NCBI RefSeq assembly: GCF_039535095.1
Contig: NZ_BAAAWN010000001.1
Span: 372,001 to 436,000, forward strand
Direction of reading: 5' to 3'
Origin: Arthrobacter ramosus
Lineage (GTDB): Bacteria > Actinomycetota > Actinomycetes > Actinomycetales > Micrococcaceae
Length of the DNA: 64,000 bases
Below, piece by piece: positions 7,907 to 17,791 of the stretch. The notes beneath the pieces were generated by a model. The model was not told the origin of the DNA. It ran no database searches and saw nothing but the letters and a program-made list of their open reading frames with translations. Within the stretch, counting starts at the first letter, position 1, and the number at the start of each line of letters is the position of its first letter. Made by a program: the position numbers and the translations under genes.

Positions 7907-10261
7907 ATGTCCAACTCAGGCCAGCTCGGCGACAACGTTCCCGCGCCTGCGGGACGCGCCGTCGTCACCGGCACCGCCCGCTATACGCTCGACGTCCCCG
8001 CGGAACAACTCCCGGGACTGCTGCATCTCAAGTTGCTGCGCTCGCCGCACGCGCACGCCCGGATTGTGTCCATCGATACGACGGCGGCCCTCGAAGTACC
8101 CGGCGTCGTCGCGGTTTTCACCCATGAGGACGCGCCGGCCCGGTTGTTCTCAACTGCCCAGCATGAGCTTTACACCGACGATCCCGACGACACCCGTGTC
8201 CTCGACAACGTGGTGCGCTTCATCGGCCAGCGGGTTGCCGCCGTCGTCGCCGAATCGGTGGGCGCAGCGGAAGCCGGGGCCCGGGCCATCAAGGTGGAGT
8301 ACGAACTCCTGGACGCTGTCTTCTCGCCGCAGGATGCGGTGCTGCCCGGTGCACCCGCGATCCACGGGGAGAAGGACGGGGAAACGGCCCGGATATCCCG
8401 CCCACAGGACAACGTCGTGGCGGAGGTCCATTCCGAGCTGGGGAACGTTGAAGCCGGATTCGCAGCGGCCGACTTCATCCACGAGAACACGTACCAAACC
8501 CAGCGCGTTCAGCACGTCGCGATGGAAACGCACTGCTCCATCGCGTGGGTGGAACCCTCTGAGAAGCCCGGGGAAGAGCGGCTCATGGTGCGTTCCTCCA
8601 GCCAGGTCCCGTTCCTGGTCCGGCGCACCCTCGCCCGCGTCTTCGATCTTCCCGAAGACCGAATCCGCGTGGTGGCCGGCCGTGTGGGCGGCGGGTTCGG
8701 CGGAAAGCAGGAAGTCCTCACTGAGGACCTCGTGGCCATGGCGGCCCTCAAGCTCCGCCGGCCTGTGCAAGTGGAGTTCACCCGCACCGAGCAATTCACC
8801 GCCACCACCACACGCCACCCCTTCACCATCAAGGTCAAGGCCGGGACAAGCCGGGACGGCCACCTGACGGCGATGCAACTGGACGTGGTCACCAACACCG
8901 GTGCGTACGGAAACCACGCGCCAGGAGTGATGTTCCACGGTTGCGGCGAGTCCCTGGCCGTCTACAAATGCGCCAACAAGAAAGTGGATGCGCAGGCCGT
9001 CTACACCAACACGGTCCCGGCCGGCGCGTTCCGTGGCTACGGCCTGAGCCAGATGATCTTCGCGATCGAATCGGCCGTGGACGAACTCGCCGTTGGTATC
9101 GGCATGGACCCCCTGGAGTTCCGGCTCAAGAATATGGTCCGTCCCGGTGACGACATGCTCTCCACGAACCCGGAACCGGAAGAGGACGTGTTCTACGGGA
9201 GCTACGGCCTGGACCAGTGCGTGGCGTTGGTCCGGGATGCCCTCGAGCGCGGCGGCCAACGCTACCGGGACGCCGGGCTCGAAGATCTCGGTCCGGCGTG
9301 GGTCACGGGAGTCGGTTCCGCGCTGTCCATGATCGACACCGTTCCGCCTCGCGGGCACTTCGCCCACACGCGCGTTAGGCTCCTGCCGGACGGTACGTTC
9401 GAAGCCGCCGTCGGGACCGCCGAATTCGGCAACGGTACCACCACGGTCCACGCCCAACTGGCGGCAACCGCACTGTCCACCACCGCGGCGAACGTGGCCG
9501 TGCGCCAGTCCGATACGGATCTCGTGGAGCACGATACCGGCGCGTTTGGCTCAGCAGGCACCGTGGTGGCCGGGCAGGCGACCTTGCTCGCGGCGCAGGA
9601 ACTCGCGCTGCGGATCCGGGCAGTGGCTGCCGGAATCGCGGGTGTTTCGGAGGCGGACTGCGTGCTCGAAGACGGCGCCGCGCGCTGCGGTGAGCGGGTC
9701 TTGGCGCTCGCGGACGTGCACGACGCCGCGCAGCAGCAGGGCGTGGAGCTCGCGACCGAGGGGCGTTGGGGCGGAACTCCGCGTTCGGTGGCCTTCAACG
9801 TCCATGGATTCCGGGTGGCCGTGAACACCGGAACGGGGGAGCTGAGGATCCTGCAGAGCGTCCAGGCGGCCGATGCCGGCGTCGTGGTCAATCCACGGCA
9901 ATGCCGCGGGCAGGTGGAAGGCGGAATCGCCCAGGCGTTGGGTGTCGCTCTGTATGAGGAAGTCCGCGTGAACGACGCAGGTAAGGTCACCACCGACATT
10001 TTGCGGCAGTACCACATCCCTTCCTTCGCGGACGTGCCACGCAGCGAGGTCTATTTCGCGAAAACGAACGACCAGATGGGGCCGCTCGGTGCGAAGTCCA
10101 TGAGCGAGAGCCCCTTCAATCCGGTGGCACCCGCGCTGGCCAACGCCATCCGGAACGCCACCGGGGTGAGGTTCGTGGCCCTCCCCATCGCCCGGGACAA
10201 GATCTACCTGGCGCTCAAGGACGCGGACGCCTCCACCCCCACCCAACTGGCTCGCATTTAA
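7907..10261 (+). CDS. Xanthine dehydrogenase molybdopterin-binding subunit (C-terminal part of the broken fusion)
   Basis: The large molybdenum hydroxylase domain, expected to oxidise hypoxanthine/xanthine. Motifs: [10 protein letters not shown] near the start, [10 protein letters not shown] (pterin binding), [10 protein letters not shown], and [11 protein letters not shown] carrying the catalytic Glu. ATG 7907 (MSNSGQ) is the first Met after the iron-sulfur remnant, but the frame is open upstream through the second 2Fe-2S motif, so in the ancestral gene this was probably an internal site. If only this part is made, it would lack both 2Fe-2S centres unless they are supplied in trans. The last codons lie inside an R2 palindromic repeat. 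Confidence 0.85.
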   Translation: MSNSGQLGDNVPAPAGRAVVTGTARYTLDVPAEQLPGLLHLKLLRSPHAHARIVSIDTTAALEVPGVVAVFTHEDAPARLFSTAQHELYTDDPDDTRVLDNVVRFIGQRVAAVVAESVGAAEAGARAIKVEYELLDAVFSPQDAVLPGAPAIHGEKDGETARISRPQDNVVAEVHSELGNVEAGFAAADFIHENTYQTQRVQHVAMETHCSIAWVEPSEKPGEERLMVRSSSQVPFLVRRTLARVFDLPEDRIRVVAGRVGGGFGGKQEVLTEDLVAMAALKLRRPVQVEFTRTEQFTATTTRHPFTIKVKAGTSRDGHLTAMQLDVVTNTGAYGNHAPGVMFHGCGESLAVYKCANKKVDAQAVYTNTVPAGAFRGYGLSQMIFAIESAVDELAVGIGMDPLEFRLKNMVRPGDDMLSTNPEPEEDVFYGSYGLDQCVALVRDALERGGQRYRDAGLEDLGPAWVTGVGSALSMIDTVPPRGHFAHTRVRLLPDGTFEAAVGTAEFGNGTTTVHAQLAATALSTTAANVAVRQSDTDLVEHDTGAFGSAGTVVAGQATLLAAQELALRIRAVAAGIAGVSEADCVLEDGAARCGERVLALADVHDAAQQQGVELATEGRWGGTPRSVAFNVHGFRVAVNTGTGELRILQSVQAADAGVVVNPRQCRGQVEGGIAQALGVALYEEVRVNDAGKVTTDILRQYHIPSFADVPRSEVYFAKTNDQMGPLGAKSMSESPFNPVAPALANAIRNATGVRFVALPIARDKIYLALKDADASTPTQLARI

Positions 10262-10307
10262 TGTCGTTATGAGCCCTCATAACGACAACAACTGCTAGCT
10301 AGTTGGG
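10242..10307. repeat. R2 palindromic repeat, copy 1
   Basis: Outer arms CCCAACT...AGTTGGG flank a core GTCGTTATGAG-CC-CTCATAACGAC (10263-10286, perfect 11-bp arms). The left arm supplies the last codons and stop of the XDH gene. It lies between convergent genes (XDH + and MobA-like -) and has no long T-run. It matches copies at 16060 and 48596 and is probably a terminator or mRNA-end structure. Confidence 0.75.
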
Positions 10308-10311
10308 GTGG

Positions 10312-10941
10312 TTAGTCGCCGAGGAGGTGCAGCTTGTCCTTCGTGTCCACGTCGGCTCCGTCGGCGAGGTCGCTGCAGTCGACGACGTCCACCAGCCCAG
10401 GGTGCGCTTTGAGGAAACGGCGTGCTCCGGCGTCGCCCACGGCGGACTCGGCGACGTCGGCACGGAGGCTGGCGTCGATGATCAAGGGGTGGCCGCGCCG
10501 GAGTTTTGTTGTGGTGCTGCCGTGGTGGACAGTGTCCGGGTATCCCGCTGCCGTCACACGGCCGGCTTGGTGCGCGGCCAGCAGCCGGGCGACGACGCCG
10601 GCGGTCAACCCGGGCTGGTCCACCAGAGTCACCATGACGCTGTGGCCGTGGGTAGCCGCCGCAACACCAGTACGAAACGAGCTGGACATGCCGGACGCCC
10701 ACTCCGGGTTGTCCACCACGAGGTACCCGCCCAGGTCCGTCGTGCCTCGGACATCCTCGGCTCCGGCCCCGAGCACCACGACGACCTCGAGGCACCCGCC
10801 GTCGAGCAAGGTCTTGGCGAGTACCTCCACCAAGGTGTGGCCGCGGAAGGGCAGCAGCGCCTTGGGGCCGAGGCCCAGGCGCGTCCCTGCGCCGCCGGCC
10901 AAGAGCACACCAGTGGTGGGCACGGAGGTCGAATCGTTCAT
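10312..10941 (-). CDS. MobA/MocA-like molybdenum cofactor nucleotidyltransferase
   Basis: An NTP-transferase-fold enzyme that probably converts molybdopterin to its dinucleotide form (CTP or GTP donor). The N-terminal nucleotide motif is GVLLAGGAGTRLG-GPKALLPF. VDNPEWASGMSSSFRTG and the VDQPGL motif (residues about 118-123) are typical of MocA-like proteins, which usually accompany XDH-type enzymes. ATG 10941 is chosen, with GGATAGGGTGA upstream; ATG 10959 and 10998 are in frame. It is convergent with the XDH operon, with only the R2 repeat between them. It would supply cofactor for XDH. Confidence 0.8.
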   Translation of the reverse strand: MNDSTSVPTTGVLLAGGAGTRLGLGPKALLPFRGHTLVEVLAKTLLDGGCLEVVVVLGAGAEDVRGTTDLGGYLVVDNPEWASGMSSSFRTGVAAATHGHSVMVTLVDQPGLTAGVVARLLAAHQAGRVTAAGYPDTVHHGSTTTKLRRGHPLIIDASLRADVAESAVGDAGARRFLKAHPGLVDVVDCSDLADGADVDTKDKLHLLGD

Positions 10942-11143
10942 GGGGTTCACCCTATCCATGTGCCCCCGCGAGATCTCTAGGTTCACCTTGCATTCCAATA
11001 TAGGTCTACCGAAAAAGGTTGAATATTACCCATGGGTAGGCCTTCTGGCAGGCTCCCATGGCCGATATTCTCTTATGGACTTCACGAGAGTCAGTGGTCA
11101 TCGAAGGGGATGCAATGACGCATCCGCGGTGGAAAGAGGTTTT

Positions 11144-11335
11144 ATGTCTGGCATTTTCGAAATCTTGACAGCGGGGGAGCAGTCGTTCCGTTTCCGGTTG
11201 AAGGCTGATGATGGAACAGTAGTGGCGGTATCGCCCAAGTTCCCGGATATAGCGGCCCTTGTGGCCGGTATCAACGCAGTCAGGGAGAATGCCGCCACAG
11301 GATTCGTGGTGGATCGCCGCTCGCTCGGAGCGTGA
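11144..11335 (+). CDS. DUF1508 (YegP-like) protein, 63 aa
   Basis: A small single-domain DUF1508 protein: FEILTAGEQSFRFRLKADDG, then INAVRENAATGFVVD. The family is widespread and of unknown role, with a beta-hairpin/helix fold seen as tandem repeats in E. coli YegP. Start ATG 11144 follows GGAAAGAGG. It is a single-gene unit closed by a strong terminator at 11341. A paralogue lies at 60139-60339 on the other strand. Confidence 0.85.
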   Translation: MSGIFEILTAGEQSFRFRLKADDGTVVAVSPKFPDIAALVAGINAVRENAATGFVVDRRSLGA

Positions 11336-11340
11336 CAGCA

Positions 11341-11384
11341 AATCGGCGGTAGTGCTCTAAGAGCACTACCGCCGATTCTTTTTT
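11341..11384 (+). terminator. Strong intrinsic terminator of the DUF1508 gene
   Basis: AATCGGCGGTAGTGCTC (11341-11357), loop TAA, GAGCACTACCGCCGATT (11361-11377): perfect 17-bp arms followed by CTTTTTT. The T-run is on the + strand. The same hairpin also lies just past the aceE stop and may serve both genes. Confidence 0.92.
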
Positions 11385-11392
11385 ACAGCTGT

Positions 11393-14134
11393 TTAGGAGT
11401 CGCCCCCCGAACCGCCGGTGGTGCCGGCAGTCACGTCGAGGAGCTTGTACCGGTCAATGGCGTACGACGGCGCACCCGGGTCAACCTCGCCCCTCGCCGC
11501 GAGGAGTTGCAGGGCTTTCACGACGATGGAGTGGGTGTCGTTTTTGAAGAAGCGGCGTGCGGCCTGGCGGGTGTCGGAGAATCCGAAGCCGTCGGCGCCG
11601 AGGGAGGCGAATTCGTTGGGGATGAATTGGCGGATCTGGTCCGGGACGGCCTTCATGTAGTCGGTGACGGCGATGACCGGTCCGGTGGCGCCGGCGAGTT
11701 GCTGGGCGACGAACGGGGTGCGGGGTTCTTCGCCGGGGTTCAGGAAGGCGTGTTCTTCGGCGGCGAGTCCGTCGCGTCGGAGTTCGTTCCAGGAGGTCAC
11801 GGACCACACGTCCGCGGAGACCCCCCAGTCCTGGGCGAGGAGTTTCTGGGCTTCCAGGGCCCAGGGGACCGAGACGCCGGAGGCCAGGAGCTGCGCGCGG
11901 GGCCCGTCGGTTTTCGCCGGGGCCAGCAGGTAGATGCCCTTCAGGAGGCCTTCGGTGTCGAGGTTCTCCGGTTCCGCGGGCTGGCTGATCGGTTCGTTGT
12001 ACACGGTGAGGTAGTACATCAGGTTCCGGTCCTCGGAGTGTTCCCCGTACATGCGTTCGAGTCCGTCGCGGATGATGTGGCCGATTTCGTAGCCGTAGGC
12101 GGGGTCGTAGGTGATTACGGCGGGGTTGGTGGAGGCCAGGATGGGGGAGTGGCCGTCGGCGTGCTGGAGTCCTTCGCCGGTGAGGGTGGTCCGTCCTGCG
12201 GTGGCGCCGATGATGAAGCCGCGGGTCATCTGGTCCGCGGCGGCCCAGAAGGCATCGCCTGTGCGTTGGAAGCCGAACATGGAGTAGAACACGTAGATCG
12301 GCACGAGGGGTTCGCCGTGGGTGGCGTAGGCGGTGCCGGCGGCGGTGAAGGCCGCGACGGCGCCGGCTTCGTTGATGCCGGGGTGGATGAGCTGGCCCTG
12401 GGGGGATTCCTTGTAGGCCAGGACGAGGTCCCGGTCCACGGAGAGGTAGTTCTGGCCCTTGGGGTTGTAGATCTTCGCGGTCGGGAAGAACGCGTCCATG
12501 CCGAAGGTCCGGGACTCGTCCGGGACGACCGGGACGAAGCGGTTCCCGAAGTTTTTGTCCCGCATGAGGTCCTTCAGGAGCCTCACGAAGGCCATGGTGG
12601 TGGCGGCCTGCTGTTTGCCGGAGCCGCGCTTGGCGACCTCGTAGGACTTCGCTTCGGGCAGCACCACGGGGGTGTGGGTGGAGCGGCGTTCGGGCACGGA
12701 GCCGCCCAGGGCCGCGCGGCGGTCCATCATGTACCGGATTTCGGGGGCGTCCATGCCGGGGTGGTAGTACGGGGGACGGTACAGGTCGGTGTCGAGCTGC
12801 TCGTCGGTGATGGGGATGCGCAGGTGGTCGCGGAAGGCCTTGAGGTCTTCCATGGTGAGTTTCTTCATTTGGTGGGTCGCGTTGCGGCCCTCGAAGTGGG
12901 GTCCGAGTCCGTAGCCCTTGACGGTCTTGGCCAGGATCACGGTGGGTTTGCCCTTGAACTCGGCCGCGGCCTTGTACGCGGCGTAGACCTTGCGGTAGTC
13001 GTGGCCGCCGCGTTTGAGGTTCCAGATCTGCTCGTCGTCCAGGTCCGCGACCATGTCCTTGGTGGCCGGGGTCTTGCCGAAGAAGTGTTCGCGGACGAAA
13101 CCGCCGGATTCGGCCTTGTAGGTCTGGTAGTCCCCGTCCACGGTTTCGTTCATGATCTTCACCAGGGACCCGTCGGTGTCCTTGGCCAGCAGCTCGTCCC
13201 ATTCCCGGCCCCAGACGACCTTGATGACGTTCCAGCCCGCGCCGCGGAAGAACGCCTCCAGTTCCTGCATGATCTTCCCGTTGCCCCGGACCGGCCCGTC
13301 CAGGCGCTGGAGGTTGCAGTTGATCACGAAGTTCAGGTTGTCCAGGTTCTCGTTCGCGGCGAGCTGGAGCAGGCCGCGGGACTCGGGCTCGTCCATTTCC
13401 CCGTCGCCCAGGAACGCCCAGACCTGCTGGCCGGAGGTGTCTTTCAGGCCGCGGTCGTGCAGGTAGCGGTTGGACTGGGCCTGGTAGATCGCGTTCATCG
13501 GGCCGATGCCCATGGACACGGTCGGGAATTCCCAGAACGCGGGCATCAGGCGCGGGTGCGGGTAGGAGGAGAGGGCGTGGCCTTGTTTGGACTTTTCCTG
13601 CCGGAACCCGTCCAGGTCCTCCTCGGAGAGCCGGCCTTCCATGAACGCCCTGGCGTACATGCCCGGGGACGCGTGTCCCTGGAAGAAGACCTGGTCCCCG
13701 CCCGAGGGGTGGTCCTTGCCGCGGAAGAAATGGTTGAAGCCGACCTCGTACAGGGTCGCGGCCCCGGCGTAGGTGGAGATGTGCCCGCCCACCCCGATGT
13801 CCGCCCGCTGCGCCCGGTGCACCATCACGGCCGCGTTCCAGCGCATGTACGCCCGGTACCGGCGCTCGAACTCCTCGTTGCCCGGGAACGGCGCTTCCTG
13901 GTCCGCCGGGATCGTGTTCACGTAATCGGTGGTCGTCACCATCGGCACCCCCACCGACTGGGACCCCGCCCGCTGAAGCAGGCTGCGCATGATGAACTGC
14001 GCCCGCTCCGTGCCCTGCTCCCTGATCAACGCATCCAAAGACTCAACCCACTCGGCAGTCTCTTCCGGATCACGATCAGGCAGCTGGGAAGTCAACCCGC
14101 TAAGGATGTGTGAGGTCTCTTCTCCTGCAGCCAC
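11393..14134 (-). CDS. aceE: Pyruvate dehydrogenase E1 component, homodimeric type, 913 aa
   Basis: Thiamine-diphosphate enzyme that decarboxylates pyruvate and acetylates lipoyl-E2 in the pyruvate dehydrogenase complex (cytoplasm). The length is that of single-chain AceE. The ThDP motif [12 protein letters not shown]...[12 protein letters not shown] is clear, as are [24 protein letters not shown] near the N-terminus and the transketolase-like middle domain ([21 protein letters not shown]). The GTG at 14134 (VAAGEETSH) is chosen because GAGAGG lies upstream and the conserved protein starts there; the frame is open further upstream. E2 and E3 genes are not adjacent, as is usual in actinobacteria. 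Confidence 0.93.
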   Translation of the reverse strand: MAAGEETSHILSGLTSQLPDRDPEETAEWVESLDALIREQGTERAQFIMRSLLQRAGSQSVGVPMVTTTDYVNTIPADQEAPFPGNEEFERRYRAYMRWNAAVMVHRAQRADIGVGGHISTYAGAATLYEVGFNHFFRGKDHPSGGDQVFFQGHASPGMYARAFMEGRLSEEDLDGFRQEKSKQGHALSSYPHPRLMPAFWEFPTVSMGIGPMNAIYQAQSNRYLHDRGLKDTSGQQVWAFLGDGEMDEPESRGLLQLAANENLDNLNFVINCNLQRLDGPVRGNGKIMQELEAFFRGAGWNVIKVVWGREWDELLAKDTDGSLVKIMNETVDGDYQTYKAESGGFVREHFFGKTPATKDMVADLDDEQIWNLKRGGHDYRKVYAAYKAAAEFKGKPTVILAKTVKGYGLGPHFEGRNATHQMKKLTMEDLKAFRDHLRIPITDEQLDTDLYRPPYYHPGMDAPEIRYMMDRRAALGGSVPERRSTHTPVVLPEAKSYEVAKRGSGKQQAATTMAFVRLLKDLMRDKNFGNRFVPVVPDESRTFGMDAFFPTAKIYNPKGQNYLSVDRDLVLAYKESPQGQLIHPGINEAGAVAAFTAAGTAYATHGEPLVPIYVFYSMFGFQRTGDAFWAAADQMTRGFIIGATAGRTTLTGEGLQHADGHSPILASTNPAVITYDPAYGYEIGHIIRDGLERMYGEHSEDRNLMYYLTVYNEPISQPAEPENLDTEGLLKGIYLLAPAKTDGPRAQLLASGVSVPWALEAQKLLAQDWGVSADVWSVTSWNELRRDGLAAEEHAFLNPGEEPRTPFVAQQLAGATGPVIAVTDYMKAVPDQIRQFIPNEFASLGADGFGFSDTRQAARRFFKNDTHSIVVKALQLLAARGEVDPGAPSYAIDRYKLLDVTAGTTGGSGGDS

Positions 14135-14234
14135 GTCCAACCTCTCTTCATTGAATGTCTGGGCGCTTACACTGTAGTGCGCGCTGAAACGTGCATATAA
14201 ATTTCGTATTGTGAGAATAAAATTCTGTAATTCG

Positions 14235-14263
14235 AGATTAGCCATGCCTTCGCCAAGCGTCAA
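14235..14263 (-). promoter_or_regulatory. Candidate aceE promoter
   Basis: On the minus strand, TTGACG (14263-14258), a 17-bp spacer and TAATCT (14240-14235), close to consensus for the housekeeping sigma factor. Transcription would start near 14228, giving a leader of about 95 nt before the GTG start. Confidence 0.6.
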
Positions 14264-14344
14264 TCCAGCGGGGCGGAGACTAGCGCCCACAAGGCCTCGC
14301 GGCCCCTACTCTGCCGTTTGTGACCGCCGTCGGGAGCGCAGCTC

Positions 14345-14373
14345 TTGACCAAAGGTGACCTAGCTCATACAGT
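14345..14373 (+). promoter_or_regulatory. Candidate promoter of the NCS1 permease gene
   Basis: TTGACC (14345-14350), 17-bp spacer, TACAGT (14368-14373). The AT-rich palindrome TATTCAATA (14382-14390) lies at the predicted start point and could be an operator. The 344-bp gap 14135-14478 is otherwise filled by the divergent aceE promoter and the two leaders. Confidence 0.6.
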
Positions 14374-14478
14374 TATTTCACTATTCAATAATTAGATTCC
14401 ACGATGCGAAAAGCTTCAACTCCTCTCACAGCGTCTCGGAAGCCTAGTTGCAGCACCACAAAGAAGTGGAGATCCACG

Positions 14479-16047
14479 ATGCAATCGACTCCCCCAGTCG
14501 GCGTCACAACGGCTCCGGAGCAGACCATACTGCCAGGCAGTTCGGTACATCCGTCCGTAGGAAATGAAACCCTGTGCGATGTAGCGTCCGTCGCAGCAGG
14601 CCGCACCATCAGCCCCAGCCTCTATAACCTCGACCTGGCCCCCACCAAGAAAGAGGGGAGGCGCTGGACCAGCTACAGCATCTTCACCCTCTGGGCCAAC
14701 GACGTCCACAGCCTTGGCAACTACGCTTTCGCCATAGGCCTCTTTTCGCTTGGCCTGGGCGGGTGGCAAATCCTCGTGGCCCTCGGCATCGGCGCGGTTT
14801 TGCTGTTCACCCTCTTGACCTTCTCCGGCTTCATGGGCCAGAAGACCGGAGTCCCCTTCCCCGTGATGAGCCGGATCAGCTTCGGTATCCGAGGCGCCCA
14901 GCTGGCCAGCCTCGTCCGCGGGGCGGTGGCCATCGCCTGGTTCGGAATTCAGACATACCTTGCCTCCGTGGTGCTCCGCGTCATGCTTGTCGCCATGTTC
15001 CCCGGACTCAAGGACATGGACGCCAACTCGATCCTGGGCCTGTCCACCCTTGGCTGGATCGCCTTCGTATCGCTCTGGATTGTCCAGTTGGTCATCGTCA
15101 GCTTCGGCATGGAAATGATCCGCAAGTACGAGGCCTTCGCCGGCCCCATCATTCTCGCCACCATGCTGGCCATTGCCATCTGGGTCTTCGTGGAGGCCGG
15201 GGGCGCCATCCAATGGTCCGGCATCAAGGGCCTCGAAGGAGGGGAGATGTGGCGCACGATCTTCGCCGGCGGCGCGCTGTGGGTCTCCATCTACGGCACC
15301 TTCGTGCTGAACTTCTGCGACTTCACCCGTTCCTCGGTGACCAAGAAGTCGATCGTCCGCGGCAACTTCTGGGGCATCCCCATCAACATGCTCCTGTTCG
15401 GCGCAATCGTGGTCATCATGGCCGGTGGCCAGTACAAGATCAACGGCAAAATCATTGAAAGCCCCTCGGACATCGTGCAGAGCATCCCGAACACGCTCTT
15501 CCTCGTGCTGGCCTGCCTTGCCCTGCTGATCCTGACCATCGCAGTGAACCTCATGGCGAACTTCGTGGCACCCGTCTACGCCCTGACCAACCTCTTCCCC
15601 AAGCACTTGAACTTCCGCAAGGCAGCCTGGGTCAGCGGTACCATCGGTCTGGTCATCCTGCCGTGGAACCTCTACAACAACCCCCTGGTGATCGTGTACT
15701 TCCTGGGCGGACTCGGCGCGCTGCTCGGCCCGCTGTTCGGCGTCGTCATGGCCGACTACTGGCTCCTGCGCCGCGGCAAGGTCAACATTCTTGACCTCTA
15801 CACGGACCACCCTTCGGGCACCTACTTCTACAAGCGCGGCGTCAACCCCCGGGCGATCGCCGCAATGGTTCCGGCCGCCGTCGTCGCCATCCTCATTGCG
15901 TTCGTTCCCGCTCTGGAGGCCGCGGCACCGTTCGCTTGGTTCTTCGGCGCAGGCATCGGGGCGTTGTGCTACTACTTGTTCGCGGACAAGAAACAGCAGC
16001 ACACCGACGTCTCCGGCGAGCCGATCGCCGTCGTCAGCAACCACTAA
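14479..16047 (+). CDS. NCS1 family permease (allantoin/hydantoin/nucleobase type), 522 aa
   Basis: Twelve-helix nucleobase-cation symporter-1. Family marks: SLYNLDLAPTKKEGRRWTSY, then FTLWANDVHSLGNYAFAIGL at the start of TM1, TGVPFPVMSRISFGIRGAQL, and FGVVMADYWLLRRGKVNILDLY near the C-terminus. The NDVHS variant and the next gene (hydantoin-racemase family) suggest allantoin or a 5-substituted hydantoin as substrate. ATG 14479 is preceded by GTGGAG; an upstream in-frame ATG at 14404 is less likely. The N-terminal 40 residues are polar. It is followed by an R2 hairpin, then a co-directional gene. Confidence 0.87.
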   Translation: MQSTPPVGVTTAPEQTILPGSSVHPSVGNETLCDVASVAAGRTISPSLYNLDLAPTKKEGRRWTSYSIFTLWANDVHSLGNYAFAIGLFSLGLGGWQILVALGIGAVLLFTLLTFSGFMGQKTGVPFPVMSRISFGIRGAQLASLVRGAVAIAWFGIQTYLASVVLRVMLVAMFPGLKDMDANSILGLSTLGWIAFVSLWIVQLVIVSFGMEMIRKYEAFAGPIILATMLAIAIWVFVEAGGAIQWSGIKGLEGGEMWRTIFAGGALWVSIYGTFVLNFCDFTRSSVTKKSIVRGNFWGIPINMLLFGAIVVIMAGGQYKINGKIIESPSDIVQSIPNTLFLVLACLALLILTIAVNLMANFVAPVYALTNLFPKHLNFRKAAWVSGTIGLVILPWNLYNNPLVIVYFLGGLGALLGPLFGVVMADYWLLRRGKVNILDLYTDHPSGTYFYKRGVNPRAIAAMVPAAVVAILIAFVPALEAAAPFAWFFGAGIGALCYYLFADKKQQHTDVSGEPIAVVSNH

Positions 16048-16059
16048 TACTCAACTGAC

Positions 16060-16105
16060 ACGCAGTTGTTGTCGTTTTCGCCCGTCAAAACGACAACAAC
16101 TGCGT
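16060..16105. repeat. R2 palindromic repeat, copy 2
   Basis: Perfect 19-bp arms ACGCAGTTGTTGTCGTTTT (16060-16078) and AAAACGACAACAACTGCGT (16087-16105) around the loop CGCCCGTC. It begins 12 nt after the NCS1 permease stop. Genes on both sides point the same way, so if it terminates transcription it attenuates the downstream racemase-family gene. Confidence 0.85.
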
Positions 16106-16219
16106 GGGCCCACACCGCCAGGGTTCCCTGGCCGAGCTTGCGAGGCGAGGGAGGCGGTGGGGATCAGTTGGGCTAACCGGGCTACCCGGCTATCAGGCCA
16201 CCCAATCCAGGAGGAACAC

Positions 16220-16978
16220 ATGCGCATCCTCGTCGCAAACGTCAACACCACCCAATCCATGACCGACTCCATCGCAGCCCAGGCGCGAAGCGTCGCGGCT
16301 CCCGGCACCGAGATCATCGGCATCACCCCGCGGTTCGGCGCCGATTCCTGCGAAGGAAACTTTGAAAGCTACCTCGCCGCCATCGCCGTGATGGACCGCG
16401 TGGTCAACTACACTGAACCGTTCGACGCCGTCATCCAGGCCGGCTATGGCGAGCACGGCCGCGAGGGACTCCAGGAGCTCCTGGACGTTCCGGTGGTCGA
16501 CATCACCGAGGCCGCGGCCAGCACCGCTATGTTCCTCGGCCACAAATACTCCGTGGTCACCACTTTGGACCGCGCGGTCCCGCTCATCGAAGACCGCCTC
16601 AAGCTCGCCGGGCTGGATGACCGCTGCGCCTCCGTCCGCGCGAGCGGCATGGCCGTCCTGGAACTCGAGGAATACCCGGACCGCGCAGTCGAAGCCATCG
16701 TGGAACAAGCTGAACGAGCCGTGCGCGACGACAAAGCGGAAGTCATCGTCCTCGGCTGCGGCGGCATGGCGGGCCTTGACGAGCAGATCCGCCAACGCTG
16801 CGGCGTTCCGGTGGTGGACGGCGTCGCCGCCGCGGTGACCATCGCCGAGTCGCTCGTCCGCCTGGGACTGTCCACGTCCAAGGTCCGGACCTACGCCACA
16901 CCGCGTCCCAAGACCGTCATAGGCTGGCCCCTGACCACAACGGACACGACGACGGCGGATGCTCCCGCCGCGCACTAG
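16220..16978 (+). CDS. Hydantoin racemase-family (Asp/Glu racemase superfamily) protein, 252 aa
   Basis: Matches HyuE/allantoin-racemase-like proteins: MRILVANVNTTQSMT start, ITPRFG, VPVVDITEAAASTAM and VIVLGCGGMAGL with the second catalytic Cys (C180). The first catalytic Cys, expected in a CFGDPGL-like motif, is replaced: the region reads IQAGYGEHGREGL, with Ala74/Gly75. A two-cysteine racemization mechanism is therefore doubtful, and it may be a variant isomerase or a decarboxylase-like enzyme. CCAGGAGGAAC precedes ATG 16220. Its neighbours (NCS1 permease upstream, SDR downstream after 21 nt) suggest a hydantoin/allantoin uptake and conversion operon. Confidence 0.78.
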   Translation: MRILVANVNTTQSMTDSIAAQARSVAAPGTEIIGITPRFGADSCEGNFESYLAAIAVMDRVVNYTEPFDAVIQAGYGEHGREGLQELLDVPVVDITEAAASTAMFLGHKYSVVTTLDRAVPLIEDRLKLAGLDDRCASVRASGMAVLELEEYPDRAVEAIVEQAERAVRDDKAEVIVLGCGGMAGLDEQIRQRCGVPVVDGVAAAVTIAESLVRLGLSTSKVRTYATPRPKTVIGWPLTTTDTTTADAPAAH

Positions 16979-16999
16979 CTCAACAAACAGGAGAACCGC

Positions 17000-17764
17000 G
17001 TGAGCGAAACCATCCCTACCCGGCCCCGGGTCGCCGTCGTCACCGGAGCCGGTTCCGGGATCGGGCGGGCAGTCGCCCGGCTTCTGTTGGCCGATGGCTA
17101 CCGCGTTGCCCTCGCCGGACGCCGGGAAGCGCAGCTTCTCGAAACCGCCGACGGCCACCCCGAGGCGCTTACGGTGCCGTGCGATGTAACGGTGCCCGAC
17201 GACGTCGCGCGCCTTTTCGCGGCTGCCCGCCAGTGCTGGGGCAGGGTTGATGTCCTGTTCAACAATGCGGGCATCTTCGGCCCTTCCGGCGGCGTCGACG
17301 AGATCAGCGTGGCCGACTGGGATGCGACTCTGGCCGTGAATGTCACCGGCTCCATGCTGTGCGCGGCCGAGGCCGTGCGCACCATGAAGTCGCAGGAACC
17401 CCAAGGCGGCCTCATCATCAACAACGGCTCCATCTCCGCCCATTCACCGCGGCCATTGTCCGTCGCGTACACCGTGAGCAAGCACGCCATGAGCGGCCTG
17501 ACCAAGAGCATCGAGCTGGACGGGCGTGCGTTCGGAATTACCTGCGGGCAGATCGATATCGGCAATACCCGCACCGAGATCATGGACACCATAGGCGTAG
17601 GCTCGGGTGCGCTCCAGGCCGATGGAAGCCGGCGAGTGGAGCCCATGTTTCCTGTGGAGGATGCTGCCCGCGCTGTGCTCATGATGGCCAACATGCCCGC
17701 GTCGGCCAATGTTGGTTCCGTAGTGGTGACCGCCGCCGGAATGCCGTTCGTGGGCCGCGGCTAG
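17000..17764 (+). CDS. Short-chain dehydrogenase/reductase, 254 aa
   Basis: Classical SDR with a Rossmann fold. It has TGAGSGIG (cofactor, about residues 15-22), NNAGIFG (about 90), the catalytic Ser in NGSISAHS and YTVSK (YxxxK). The acidic residue that selects NAD is not clear; GRREAQ after beta-2 suggests NADP. It starts at GTG 17000 with CAGGAGAAC upstream and lies 21 nt after the racemase-family gene, so it is likely in the same operon. The substrate cannot be read from sequence. Confidence 0.85.
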   Translation: MSETIPTRPRVAVVTGAGSGIGRAVARLLLADGYRVALAGRREAQLLETADGHPEALTVPCDVTVPDDVARLFAAARQCWGRVDVLFNNAGIFGPSGGVDEISVADWDATLAVNVTGSMLCAAEAVRTMKSQEPQGGLIINNGSISAHSPRPLSVAYTVSKHAMSGLTKSIELDGRAFGITCGQIDIGNTRTEIMDTIGVGSGALQADGSRRVEPMFPVEDAARAVLMMANMPASANVGSVVVTAAGMPFVGRG

Positions 17765-17791
17765 CTGGCTGCGGCTCGAAGCCCGATGCTG

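Noticed and set aside
11507..14113. 868-codon open frame on the + strand opposite aceE
   Set aside because: It is the antisense shadow of a high-GC gene: composition is dominated by Gly/Val/Asp/His, it has no ribosome binding site and no recognisable motif, while the minus strand encodes full AceE.
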